Below, in pieces: positions 45,670-54,251 of a stretch of 64,000 nt of DNA. Position numbers and translations under genes: made by a program. Position 1 is the first letter of the stretch. Each line of letters opens with the position of its first letter. This stretch comes from CAWBRY01 sp963791295 (lineage in GTDB: Bacteria > Bacteroidota > Bacteroidia > Chitinophagales > Chitinophagaceae): the NCBI GenBank assembly GCA_963791295.1, contig CAWBRY010000001.1, forward strand, positions 310,001 to 374,000, given 5' to 3'. The notes under the pieces are model-generated. The model searched no databases. It saw nothing but the letters and a program-made list of their open reading frames with translations, and was not told where the DNA came from.

Positions 45670-47115
45670 ATGGAAGCCCATTCTTTTCTTTCCGGGTATC
45701 ACGAACAACCTATGGTGTGGGATGAAATGTTCGATGCATCGGGTATCCGGTCGGCCTACAAGAATTTTGTCACGGCGATCGAAAATCTTTCTGCTGAAGA
45801 AATGACTCATAAAGATGAACTGGCCAAGAAACTGTTCATGAGCCAGGGCATCACATTCACGGTCTATAGCAGTGGAGAGGGGATTGAAAAAATATTTCCT
45901 TTTGACATTGTGCCCCGGATCATTCAGGCAGATGAATGGGCACATATCGAGAAAGGAATCAAGCAGCGACTAAAAACGCTCAATATTTTTCTGAAAGATA
46001 TTTACAATCAACAATTCATAATTAAGGACGGTATCATTCCTGCCAAACTGATCTATTCCTGTCCCAATTTCCTACGGGAGATGGTCAATGTAAGTGTGCC
46101 CTTTGACATTTACACACATATTTCAGGTATTGATCTGATACGCGATCATGAAGGATCTTATTATGTGCTCGAGGACAATCTCCGCACACCCTCCGGTGTT
46201 TCGTATATGCTGGAAAACAGAAGCATTACTTATCGAATCTTTCCTGACCTGCTACCAAAGAATAATGTTCGCTCTGTAAAGGAATATCCGGACCGCTTGT
46301 TGAAGAACCTGGTAACATTGGCCAACCGCCAAAAGAGCGACCCAACCGTTGTGCTGCTCACTCCCGGCATTTTTAATTCGGCTTATTTTGAACATACCAC
46401 TCTTGCCCGCCTCATGGGCATTGAACTGGTGGAGGGCAGCGACCTGGTGGTCGACAACCATCATGTATACATGAAAACTACTAAAGGCTTAAAACAAGTT
46501 GATGTGATCTATCGACGGGTGGATGATGAATTCATCGACCCGCTGATCTTTCGTCCGGACAGCATGTTGGGTGTACCCGGAATTTATGGAGCGTACAGGA
46601 AGGGAAATGTTGCTATTGTAAATGCGCTGGGTAATGGAGTTGCAGATGATAAAGCGGTGTACGCCTATGTTCCGGAGATGATCCGGTACTATCTCAACGA
46701 AGAGCCGGTATTGAAAAACGTGCCTACTTATCAACTAGCTGATATGGACAACCGGAAAATGGTGTTTGAGAATATGGAACGAATGGTGATCAAAAAAACA
46801 AATGAATCTGGTGGATATGGAATGTTGATCGGTAACAGCGCAAGCTCCAAACAGATCGCCGATTTCAAAAAAGCGATCCAGGAAGATCCGCGAAGCTTTA
46901 TTGCGCAACCCATCATCAGTCTTTCCTCTTCGCCATGTTATATCGACGGTTTCCTTCAACCACGGCGAGTGGATCTTAGACCTTATGCGCTTTATGGCCC
47001 TGAAGGAATCGATATTGTCCCTGGAGGATTGACGAGAGTAGCGTTAAAGGAAGGGTCCCTCGTCGTTAATTCATCGCAGGGCGGGGGGAGCAAGGATACC
47101 TGGGTACTGGCATAG
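45670..47115 (+). CDS. Circularly permuted ATP-grasp type 2 protein (DUF404/DUF407)
   Basis: From ATG 45670 the product has 481 residues; the 45628 ATG overlaps the fucosidase. Typical segments are VWDEMFDASGIRSAYKNF, KQRLKTLNIFLKDIYNQQ, YYVLEDNLRTPSGVSYMLEN and KTNESGGYGMLIG near the C-terminus. ATP-grasp enzymes of this permuted family are predicted to join amino acids or make peptide tags (Iyer, Aravind and colleagues, 2009). It is followed by alpha-E and transglutaminase genes, a conserved cassette. The product of the pathway is not known. Confidence 0.9.
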   Translation: MEAHSFLSGYHEQPMVWDEMFDASGIRSAYKNFVTAIENLSAEEMTHKDELAKKLFMSQGITFTVYSSGEGIEKIFPFDIVPRIIQADEWAHIEKGIKQRLKTLNIFLKDIYNQQFIIKDGIIPAKLIYSCPNFLREMVNVSVPFDIYTHISGIDLIRDHEGSYYVLEDNLRTPSGVSYMLENRSITYRIFPDLLPKNNVRSVKEYPDRLLKNLVTLANRQKSDPTVVLLTPGIFNSAYFEHTTLARLMGIELVEGSDLVVDNHHVYMKTTKGLKQVDVIYRRVDDEFIDPLIFRPDSMLGVPGIYGAYRKGNVAIVNALGNGVADDKAVYAYVPEMIRYYLNEEPVLKNVPTYQLADMDNRKMVFENMERMVIKKTNESGGYGMLIGNSASSKQIADFKKAIQEDPRSFIAQPIISLSSSPCYIDGFLQPRRVDLRPYALYGPEGIDIVPGGLTRVALKEGSLVVNSSQGGGSKDTWVLA

Positions 47116-47163
47116 CCGGCAGCTGCCAAAATTAATAACAATGAGAAATGATCCATTTTAACT

Positions 47164-48099
47164 ATGCTGAGTCGTGTTGCTGATTCTGTTTTTTGGCTTG
47201 CCCGTTATATGGAGCGGACAAATGGAATGCTTCGGCTGTTAAGAACCAATTATATTTCATCGCAGGATGATATTAAAGATTTCAGTTGGCAGCCGGTATT
47301 GAGGATGTATAGCGATCTGCCGCAGGAAGAATTAAAACTGATCGGCAATAACTCGTTGGAGGTGCTGGAACATTTGATCCTGGACCGTGACAATGGCGCT
47401 TCCATTCTCAATAATGTTATACGTGCAAGAGAAAACGCAAAAGCGGTTCAGGACCACATTACGAAAGAAGTTTGGCAGTGCCTGAATGATTATTATCACC
47501 TGGTACGTGGCCCGCAGATCCAATACCAGGTGAGGGTGGGCGATCCGGTTTCAGGACTTGACCTCCTGATCCATCATGGCATGTTGTATTATGGAACAGT
47601 GGACATCACCATGGCGCGCGGTGAAGGATTTAATTTCCTCAATATTGGAAAATTTTTGGAGCGGGCTATCATCTCCGCGGATATGCTGAATATAAAATTA
47701 ACAGACTTGAATTATGACATTAAACACCCGGTAGAATTACCGACTCTGCGTTATCTGCTATACTCACTTTCTGGCTACGAGTTTTACATAAAAACTCATC
47801 GGGGGAATTTCCAGGTAGACCTGGTGCTGCAGCAAGTTTTATACAACAGCAACTTTCCGCATTCGTTGCTGTATTGCCTGCAGCAGCTCAGTCGTTATTT
47901 TGAACGATTAAAAGCAGAGAGCCTTCCTGAAAGCTATAATCACCTGGAATTCCTGATCGGAAAGACTATGAACAATGTCAAATACAGTAATATTTATACT
48001 ATGGAAAATGATGGATTGCGGAGTTTTTTAAAGCAGGTCCGGGGTGAAATGGTAAGCATTGCTTCCGGCTTCAATCAATATTATTTTGGGAATTCCTGA
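47164..48099 (+). CDS. Alpha-E domain protein (DUF403)
   Basis: The 311-residue all-alpha protein begins MLSRVADSVFWLARYMERTN, the diagnostic N-terminus of the alpha-E family, and has RENAKAVQDHITKEVWQCLN in the middle. Its function is unknown; it is nearly always encoded next to the permuted ATP-grasp protein and a transglutaminase, and is thought to be the ATP-grasp enzyme's partner. It lies between these two genes here, 48 bp after the first and 18 bp before the second. Confidence 0.92.
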   Translation: MLSRVADSVFWLARYMERTNGMLRLLRTNYISSQDDIKDFSWQPVLRMYSDLPQEELKLIGNNSLEVLEHLILDRDNGASILNNVIRARENAKAVQDHITKEVWQCLNDYYHLVRGPQIQYQVRVGDPVSGLDLLIHHGMLYYGTVDITMARGEGFNFLNIGKFLERAIISADMLNIKLTDLNYDIKHPVELPTLRYLLYSLSGYEFYIKTHRGNFQVDLVLQQVLYNSNFPHSLLYCLQQLSRYFERLKAESLPESYNHLEFLIGKTMNNVKYSNIYTMENDGLRSFLKQVRGEMVSIASGFNQYYFGNS

Positions 48100-48117
48100 A
48101 TTCCTTAATTTGTAAAT

Positions 48118-49074
48118 GTGCTTAACTACCGGATAAAACATATAACCCGTTACACTTATTCGTCGTCTGTGATTGATAGCGCCAATCAGGTCATCCTATT
48201 TCCTATCGATGATGAGCAACAGGAGGTGAAGAAGCATGAACTGACAATTTCCTTTCAACCCACTGTTGAAATCTTTACGGACTATTTTGGAAATAAAGTC
48301 GGGATTTTTTCGGTGATCAGACCACACAATGAGCTCACCATTCAATCGGAAATTGAAGTGATCATCCATGAAATTGCATTACCGGGCGATAGCCAACCTT
48401 CTGCAATGCAATGGGAGTATCTTAGTTCAATAAAAGAGCAGTCTCCCTACATGGATTTCCTTTCCCAACGGCCTTCTAATTCCTTCGAACAGCTTTCCAT
48501 GGAATTGTCATCTATGAAAGATGAAAGCACCACTCCATTTGCATTTGCCAGGAACATTTCATCTTTTATTTACGACCACTTCGAATATAAAAAGGGGATT
48601 ACCAGCGTAGAATCTGATGTCGACGAAATATGGGAATTAAAGGCAGGTGTATGCCAGGATTTTGCACACCTGATGCTGGTCATGTTGCGAATTTCCGGGA
48701 TCCCTGCGCGCTATGTCAGTGGATATATCTGTCCAAAAAATCATGAACTGAGAGGGGAGGGTGCCACCCATGCCTGGGTGGAAGCTTATATTCCCTTTCA
48801 TGGATGGATTGGATTGGATCCTACCAATAATTGTTTCGTGAGTGATCGGCATGTACGGCTGGCAATTGGCAGGAGTTTTTCCGATTGCACTCCGGTGAAA
48901 GGAACATATAAAGGTTCTTCCGAGCATAAGCTGGAAGTTTCTGTATCTATAGAAAATGGCAGCCCCAAAACGACAGAGGCATCAACGACCCCGGTCTTTA
49001 CTTACCAGGTTCAAAAACCCGGTAATACTGAAAATTCGTATAAGAAATTTATGGAGATGCAGCAACAACAATAA
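48118..49074 (+). CDS. Transglutaminase-like cysteine protease
   Basis: The 318-residue protein (GTG start) has an N-terminal beta-rich Transglut_N-like region (RIKHITRYTYSSSVIDSANQ) and a transglutaminase core. The catalytic Cys is in AGVCQDFAHLML (about 179), His in THAWVEAYIPFHGW (about 219) and Asp in LDPTNN (about 234). A Thr/Ser-rich tail ends in MEMQQQQ. In the cassette with ATP-grasp and alpha-E proteins it is proposed to cut or crosslink the peptide made by the ATP-grasp enzyme. No signal peptide is present. Confidence 0.92.
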   Translation: MLNYRIKHITRYTYSSSVIDSANQVILFPIDDEQQEVKKHELTISFQPTVEIFTDYFGNKVGIFSVIRPHNELTIQSEIEVIIHEIALPGDSQPSAMQWEYLSSIKEQSPYMDFLSQRPSNSFEQLSMELSSMKDESTTPFAFARNISSFIYDHFEYKKGITSVESDVDEIWELKAGVCQDFAHLMLVMLRISGIPARYVSGYICPKNHELRGEGATHAWVEAYIPFHGWIGLDPTNNCFVSDRHVRLAIGRSFSDCTPVKGTYKGSSEHKLEVSVSIENGSPKTTEASTTPVFTYQVQKPGNTENSYKKFMEMQQQQ

Positions 49075-49085
49075 ATCTTGAAACC

Positions 49086-49862
49086 ATGTATGAGACGCTA
49101 CTCACCAAGTTGGAAAATGCTATCCTGACCATTACCATTAATCGACCAGACAAATTAAATGCACTCAATAGGACCGTATTTAAAGATCTGAATTTCGTGT
49201 TGGATGAAATTTATCAGAATCCTGAAATCAGGTCAGCTATCATTACCGGTAGCGGAGGCAAGGCTTTCGTTGCCGGCGCTGATATAACTGAGTTTGCCGA
49301 TCTGGCAAAGGAACAAGCCATGGCCGTGGCAAAGCATGGGCAAGACACTTTTTTTCGAATAGAAAATTGTCCCAAGCCGATCGTTGCGGCAGTCAATGGC
49401 TTTGCGCTGGGTGGTGGTTGCGAGTTGGCGATGAGTTGCCATTTCCGCGTCGCCTCCGACAACGCAAAATTTGGACAGCCGGAAGTGAATCTGGGATTGA
49501 TGCCGGGTTATGGAGGCAGTCAGCGGTTGACACAATTGATTGGCAAGGGAAGAGCTATCGAAATTCTTACTTCGGCTACGATGATCGATGCACAGACTGC
49601 ATTGCAATACGGCCTGGTAAATCACGTTGTGCCGCAGGAAGAGTTGTTAAGTAAGACCATTTCAATCCTGGACATCATTAATAGTAAAGCGCCATTGGCT
49701 GTCGCAGGATGTATCAAGACCGCGAATGCAGCGTTTGGAGATTCGAAGAATGGATTCGCTTTGGAGATCGAGGAATTTGGAAATTGTTTTGTTACGGAAG
49801 ATATGAGAGAAGGGACTGCGGCATTCCTGGAGAAGAGGAAAGCCAACTTTAAAGGGAAATAG
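49086..49862 (+). CDS. Enoyl-CoA hydratase/isomerase family protein
   Basis: The 258-residue crotonase-fold enzyme has the oxyanion-hole segments AFVAGADITEF and GFALGGGCELAMSC, and the acid/base region GQPEVNLGLMPGYGG, with both catalytic glutamates in their usual positions. It probably hydrates short-chain enoyl-CoA in fatty acid or amino-acid degradation. It lies 11 bp after the transglutaminase and convergent with the B12-domain gene. The crotonase superfamily is broad, so the substrate is unsettled. Confidence 0.9.
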   Translation: MYETLLTKLENAILTITINRPDKLNALNRTVFKDLNFVLDEIYQNPEIRSAIITGSGGKAFVAGADITEFADLAKEQAMAVAKHGQDTFFRIENCPKPIVAAVNGFALGGGCELAMSCHFRVASDNAKFGQPEVNLGLMPGYGGSQRLTQLIGKGRAIEILTSATMIDAQTALQYGLVNHVVPQEELLSKTISILDIINSKAPLAVAGCIKTANAAFGDSKNGFALEIEEFGNCFVTEDMREGTAAFLEKRKANFKGK

Positions 49863-49865
49863 TTA

Positions 49866-50273
49866 TCAGAAACTCCTGTTCTTCTTGACCCACTCTCCAA
49901 TATAGGTGGCAATCTCAGAGGTAGGTGTCCCCGGCGCGAATAATCGACCGACTCCCAATTGATTCAATGATTTCATATCATCTTCAGGTATGATGCCGCC
50001 GCCGGTAAGCAATACATCATCCATCTTTTTCTCCTTTAATAATGTGATCAATTTGGGAAACACGGTCATGTGCGCACCGGAAAGAATGCTGATGCCTATC
50101 GCGTCGACATCCTCCTGTAAAGCAGTCTGTATAACCATCTCCGGAGTTTGCCGCAGGCCTGTATAAATCACTTCCATGCCGGCATCGCGTAGGGCGGTGG
50201 CAATAACCTTTGCTCCGCGATCATGGCCGTCTAGTCCAACTTTGGCAACTAATATTCTGATCGGTCGACCCAT
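49866..50273 (-). CDS. Stand-alone B12-binding domain protein (methylmalonyl-CoA mutase C-terminal type)
   Basis: The 135-residue protein has the cobalamin-binding motif DxHxxG in VGLDGHDRGAKVIAT, followed by SILSGAHM and LTGGGIIP. This is the mutase C-terminal domain found as the separate small subunit in split methylmalonyl-CoA or related mutases. No catalytic large subunit lies in the window. It probably pairs with a distant mutase gene; the epimerase at 30495 belongs to the same route. A TAnnTTTG box precedes it. Confidence 0.9.
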   Translation of the reverse strand: MGRPIRILVAKVGLDGHDRGAKVIATALRDAGMEVIYTGLRQTPEMVIQTALQEDVDAIGISILSGAHMTVFPKLITLLKEKKMDDVLLTGGGIIPEDDMKSLNQLGVGRLFAPGTPTSEIATYIGEWVKKNRSF

Positions 50274-50289
50274 TCTTAACTTTTCGACT

Positions 50290-50297
50290 CAAAAATA
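50290..50297 (-). promoter_or_regulatory. Putative -7 box (TATTTTTG) for the B12-binding protein gene
   Basis: It is a perfect TAnnTTTG match on the minus strand, 16 bp before the start codon. The next TTG upstream is too far away to be a good -33 element. Confidence 0.4.
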
Positions 50298-50338
50298 GTG
50301 AAATGGACTGTAGGGAGGTCTCATCAATCAACTTGCTG

Positions 50339-51877
50339 TTATCGAATGAATTGTTCTTTCATTTCATTCAGCCCATCCCTGGCTAATCTCAACCCGGCGG
50401 AATCAATGTTTTCAAAGAAGATGATCTTATCACCGTATTGCCGCGAATATTTATTCGTAACGGAATCAATGATCGTTATTTTTTTAAAATGCTGAAAGAC
50501 CTCGTCGTCTCTATCTGGCATTCGTCTGCCCACATAGATAAGGTCTTTGAACTCCAGCCTGGGGGATATCCATAATAAAAAGCTACCATTATCGCTGATC
50601 ACTTTTTCTTTCAACTCCGGATCGTTAATAAAATATTTTAATGATCCCGCCTGACCATAATTCCGGCAATAAATAATTGCATTTGTTTTCACCGATGCAG
50701 GCAATGATTGATAGAATTTTTCTGATTTTTCTGAAAGTTCCTTCCAGCCCAGCATATCTGCGAAATCCTGGGGCAGCAAATGGTCCTTTTGATCTTCCCA
50801 TTTTAGTGCTCCGGTTTTGGCAATCCCTCTTTTCTCATAAAACATCGCTAATTTCTCCGGTTTCCATACGGGAAGAAGCAATGGGATCAATGGCATCGAT
50901 AATAATATGATCAATACCGTTATAGTCGATCGCAGCCATGCTCTGGACGCACTGATTCTTTCCCACATTAAACCGCCTGCGGCCAACAGTATCGGGTAAA
51001 TGCCCAGCGAATAATAACTTTTTCCCCTTCCAAGTATGAGAGAAATGATCACCAGGAAATAAGCCAACCCCAGAAACCTCCATTCCTTGTTTTTAAATAG
51101 CCAGACCAGGCCGCCGATCCAGATGAATAGCACAGGAAACAGCATTAGTAACTGGTCTTTAATAAAATCAGCGGGACTTAAAAAACGCAATTGCGTTTCC
51201 TGAAGTTCCTGCATATGATGAATTAAAGGCCATCGATGCTGGTATTGCCACCAAATATTTGGAAGGATAATCAGCAATGCCAGCAGCATAGCCAAATAGG
51301 TCTTGCTTTTGGTAAATAGCCATCGGTGATGCGTCAATAATATAGACAGAACAAGGCTGCCAGCTACAAAGACCACCGAGTACTTGCTCCAAAAACCAAG
51401 GGCAAGACTGAGAGCAAATAGAAATATATACTTATCCGACCGCGTATTGATTAAGCGCACGAGGAAATAAATAGAAAGAGTCCAGAAAAAAATATCTACG
51501 ATGTTTGGCTGGAAAAGGGCATTTACTCTCAGGAAAGCTCCTGTGATGAAAGCCAGTCCCGCAATTCCCTGGGCGAATCTTTTGCCTCCCAGCTCTGCAG
51601 AAGCCAGGCAGGTTACAATCAAAGTCAATGATCCAAATAATGATGGCCAGAATTTGATCCAGAATATAGATCCTCCCAACCACGATGAGATCATTCCAAG
51701 CCAGGAAAGGAGAGGAGGGTTTTCCAGGTATCCCAGGTCAGGATGCAGGCCCTGTTGATAATACAAATACTCATCCCTTTGCAATTCATAAACTGGAGAC
51801 TGCAAGATGAATGGCAAGACGAATTTGACAAGAGCGAGGAAGATGATGATTGGCCAGTAAGGAAACGATCTTTTCAT
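50339..51877 (-). CDS. GT39-type glycosyltransferase (ArnT/PMT-like membrane protein)
   Basis: The 512-residue protein has about ten or more membrane helices. The first luminal loop has YELQRDEYLYYQQGLHPDLG followed by LENPPLLSW, the acidic loop expected for GT39 polyprenyl-phosphate-dependent transferases. It ends in a short soluble region. Such enzymes transfer sugars from a lipid carrier to lipid A or protein at the periplasmic face. It lies upstream of gltX (24 bp) on the minus strand but a functional link is not visible. The donor and acceptor are unknown. Confidence 0.85.
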   Translation of the reverse strand: MKRSFPYWPIIIFLALVKFVLPFILQSPVYELQRDEYLYYQQGLHPDLGYLENPPLLSWLGMISSWLGGSIFWIKFWPSLFGSLTLIVTCLASAELGGKRFAQGIAGLAFITGAFLRVNALFQPNIVDIFFWTLSIYFLVRLINTRSDKYIFLFALSLALGFWSKYSVVFVAGSLVLSILLTHHRWLFTKSKTYLAMLLALLIILPNIWWQYQHRWPLIHHMQELQETQLRFLSPADFIKDQLLMLFPVLFIWIGGLVWLFKNKEWRFLGLAYFLVIISLILGRGKSYYSLGIYPILLAAGGLMWERISASRAWLRSTITVLIILLSMPLIPLLLPVWKPEKLAMFYEKRGIAKTGALKWEDQKDHLLPQDFADMLGWKELSEKSEKFYQSLPASVKTNAIIYCRNYGQAGSLKYFINDPELKEKVISDNGSFLLWISPRLEFKDLIYVGRRMPDRDDEVFQHFKKITIIDSVTNKYSRQYGDKIIFFENIDSAGLRLARDGLNEMKEQFIR

Positions 51878-51901
51878 TTATTGCCTTATTGAGGTTCACG
51901 C

Positions 51902-53425
51902 CTAAAGAAAATTATTTACTGAAAGTTCAATTCTCTTCATGGTCTCTTCCTTTCCAAGCAATTCTGCAATATTAAACACAGGAGGACCAAATTTCGCCCC
52001 GACCAGCATGACCCGTAAAGGCAGCAGTAATTCACCTGGCTTTATATTTTTTTGAGTCGCCAGTTCTTTGAAATTACTTTCCATATCCGTCGCACGCCAA
52101 TCGCCGGTGGACCGCCATTTTTCGTTGAGAGCTAAAAAAAAGTTTTTCTTCTCCTCGTTCCATTTTGGTTTGATCGCATCAGCATCGATTGTTTCCGGAG
52201 TTTTGAAGAAGAATGAAGACTGCTCTACAAAATCCGGCAATAGGATACAACGGTCCTTTACCAATTCAATTACTTTGCCGAGAAAGCTATCGTCGTTTAC
52301 AACTATGCCTCTTTCCTGCAATAATAGTTTAACGGAGGGCAACAGTTGGGGTGACGGCGTTTTTTTGATCCATTCATGATTGAACCACTTTGCTTTTTCG
52401 TAATCAAAGTGAGCTCCACCGCTATGCACTCTTTCCATAGAAAAGCTTTCTATTAGTTCTTCAAGGGAAAAAACCTCTTTTTCAGTGGCGTCATTCCATC
52501 CCAGCATGGCCAGCAAGTTTATAAATGCTGCCGGTAGAAATCCTTTTTCCTTAAAGCCCTCAATCACTTCGCCACTGTGCGGATCTTTCCACCTCATAGC
52601 GAAGACAGGAAAGCCATATTTAGCGCCATCCCGCTTGCTTAGTTTGCCATTAGGTCCAAGGATGAGAGGAAGGTGTGCCCATTGGGGCATCTGATCGAGT
52701 CCAAATAAATACTTCCATAATAAAACATGAACAGGCGCACTCGAGAGCCACTCTTCACCACGAAAGGCGTGAGTGATTTTCATTAGGAAATCATCCACTA
52801 CGACCGCCAGATGGTAGGTCGGCATTCCATCTGCCTTCAGCAATACCTTGTCATCCACGAGCGAGGTATCAAAGCTTACATCTCCACGTATCACGTCGGT
52901 AAACGTTATCGTTTCATTTTCGGGCATGCGTATGCGAATTACATGGCGGGTTTCATTTTCCAGCAATTTCTGCACCTCATCGGGAGGAAGGGTTAGTGAA
53001 TTCCGCATTCTCATCCTGATTTGGTGGTCATATTGGGGGCTGGGATTTTGATCCGATCTCTCTCTGCTGCGCATAGACTCAAGTTCTTCGGGAGTGTCAA
53101 ATGCATAGTAAGCATGACCCGCCTGGACTAATTTCTCGGCTGCCTGGTGATATAAAGGTTTTCTTTCACTTTGGCGGTAGGGGCCATATTCGCCGCCATG
53201 AACAGGACTCTCGTCAGGGGTTAATCCTACCCAGGCCATGCAGTCAAAAATATAATCTTCGGCTCCGGGCACAAAGCGGGATTGATCGGTGTCTTCGATC
53301 CTCACAATAAACTCACCATCATTCTTTTTAGCGAATAAATAATTGAACAAGATGGTTCGTACGCCACCCAGGTGAAGGCCACCCGTGGGACTCGGTGCGA
53401 AACGAAGCCTGACTTTTTTGCTCAT
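51902..53425 (-). CDS. gltX: Glutamyl-tRNA synthetase
   Basis: The 507-residue class I enzyme begins KKVRLRFAPSPTGGLHLGGV, with the HIGH motif as HLGG, and has the KMSKS loop as GKLSKRDGAKYGF. It charges tRNA-Glu (or, in some lineages, also tRNA-Gln). The anticodon-binding C-terminus is complete. It is divergent from the polysaccharide deacetylase gene. A TAnnTTTG box on the minus strand is 4 bp before the ATG; the mRNA may be close to leaderless. Confidence 0.97.
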   Translation of the reverse strand: MSKKVRLRFAPSPTGGLHLGGVRTILFNYLFAKKNDGEFIVRIEDTDQSRFVPGAEDYIFDCMAWVGLTPDESPVHGGEYGPYRQSERKPLYHQAAEKLVQAGHAYYAFDTPEELESMRSRERSDQNPSPQYDHQIRMRMRNSLTLPPDEVQKLLENETRHVIRIRMPENETITFTDVIRGDVSFDTSLVDDKVLLKADGMPTYHLAVVVDDFLMKITHAFRGEEWLSSAPVHVLLWKYLFGLDQMPQWAHLPLILGPNGKLSKRDGAKYGFPVFAMRWKDPHSGEVIEGFKEKGFLPAAFINLLAMLGWNDATEKEVFSLEELIESFSMERVHSGGAHFDYEKAKWFNHEWIKKTPSPQLLPSVKLLLQERGIVVNDDSFLGKVIELVKDRCILLPDFVEQSSFFFKTPETIDADAIKPKWNEEKKNFFLALNEKWRSTGDWRATDMESNFKELATQKNIKPGELLLPLRVMLVGAKFGPPVFNIAELLGKEETMKRIELSVNNFL

Positions 53426-53429
53426 GGCT

Positions 53430-53437
53430 CAAAGTTA
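53430..53437 (-). promoter_or_regulatory. Possible -7 box (TAACTTTG) for gltX
   Basis: It is a perfect TAnnTTTG on the minus strand, 4 bp before the start codon. TTG at 53454-53452 is 14 bases from the box, shorter than usual. The short leader is a concern. Confidence 0.3.
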
Positions 53438-53460
53438 GAGAGTACCTTAGTCAAGTTCGT

Positions 53461-54132
53461 ATGAAATATTTCATTAAAACTCCCTGGCTATTGAAGAAAT
53501 TTTTTTCTTCTTATATCTGGGACATTCCTACGAAGGAAAAAATTCTTTATCTCAGTTTCGATGATGGCCCGCATCCTGTAGCAACTCCATTCGTGTTGGA
53601 TCAATTAAAGATCCACGAGGCGAAAGCAACTTTTTTTTGCATTGGAAAGAATGTGATAGACCATCCTGATATTTATAAGCGGATTTTAGATGAAGGCCAT
53701 GTAGTGGGCAATCATACCCATAATCATTTGAATGGATGGACGACAAAGGATAATATCTACCTGGAAGACGTAGCCGAAGCTGCCAGGCATATCGATTCAA
53801 ATCTATTCAGGCCTCCTTATGGAAAAATCAAATCTTTCCAGGCTCAGAATATAGACCACGCAATAAAGAAAGGAGCAACTAAGATAATCATGTGGACAGT
53901 ACTAAGTGCTGATTTTGATCTTTCTGTATCAAAAGAAGCATGTCTGCACAATGTCGTCATTCATTCCACAAAAGGTTCAATTGTCATTTTTCATGATAGT
54001 GAAAAGGCTTTTCCAAAGCTTGAATATGCCCTTCCGCTTACGCTAAAATTTTTTGCAGAGAAAGGATTTCGCTTTGAAAGTATAAAAGAATCTGCTTTGA
54101 AAATGGGGCAAGAAAGCGAAGAAAAACACTGA
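53461..54132 (+). CDS. Polysaccharide deacetylase family protein (NodB-like)
   Basis: The 223-residue protein carries the NodB core: metal ligands in LSFDDGPHPVATPF and VVGNHTHNHLN, the latter with the His-x-x-x-His pair. Then come RPPYGKIKSF and MWTVLSADFDLS. Such enzymes remove acetyl groups from chitin, peptidoglycan or other N-acetyl sugars. There is no signal peptide, so it is probably cytosolic or acts on a lipid-linked precursor. A hairpin with a T-run follows the stop. The gene is divergent from gltX. Confidence 0.9.
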   Translation: MKYFIKTPWLLKKFFSSYIWDIPTKEKILYLSFDDGPHPVATPFVLDQLKIHEAKATFFCIGKNVIDHPDIYKRILDEGHVVGNHTHNHLNGWTTKDNIYLEDVAEAARHIDSNLFRPPYGKIKSFQAQNIDHAIKKGATKIIMWTVLSADFDLSVSKEACLHNVVIHSTKGSIVIFHDSEKAFPKLEYALPLTLKFFAEKGFRFESIKESALKMGQESEEKH

Positions 54133-54175
54133 TTATTGGAAGAAAATAACGCTCGGTCGTTAGCTAAAAAAGTTA

Positions 54176-54205
54176 GGGCCTGGGTAGAAACCCTGGCCCG
54201 TTTTT
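54176..54205 (+). terminator. Terminator after the polysaccharide deacetylase gene
   Basis: GGGCCTGGGT (54176-54185) pairs with ACCCTGGCCC (54190-54199) with one mismatch and is followed by GTTTTT. It lies 44 bp after the stop. Confidence 0.7.
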
Positions 54206-54251
54206 AATCCGTACCCTATGAAAACTGGTTTAAAGGTATAAAATATTTTAA

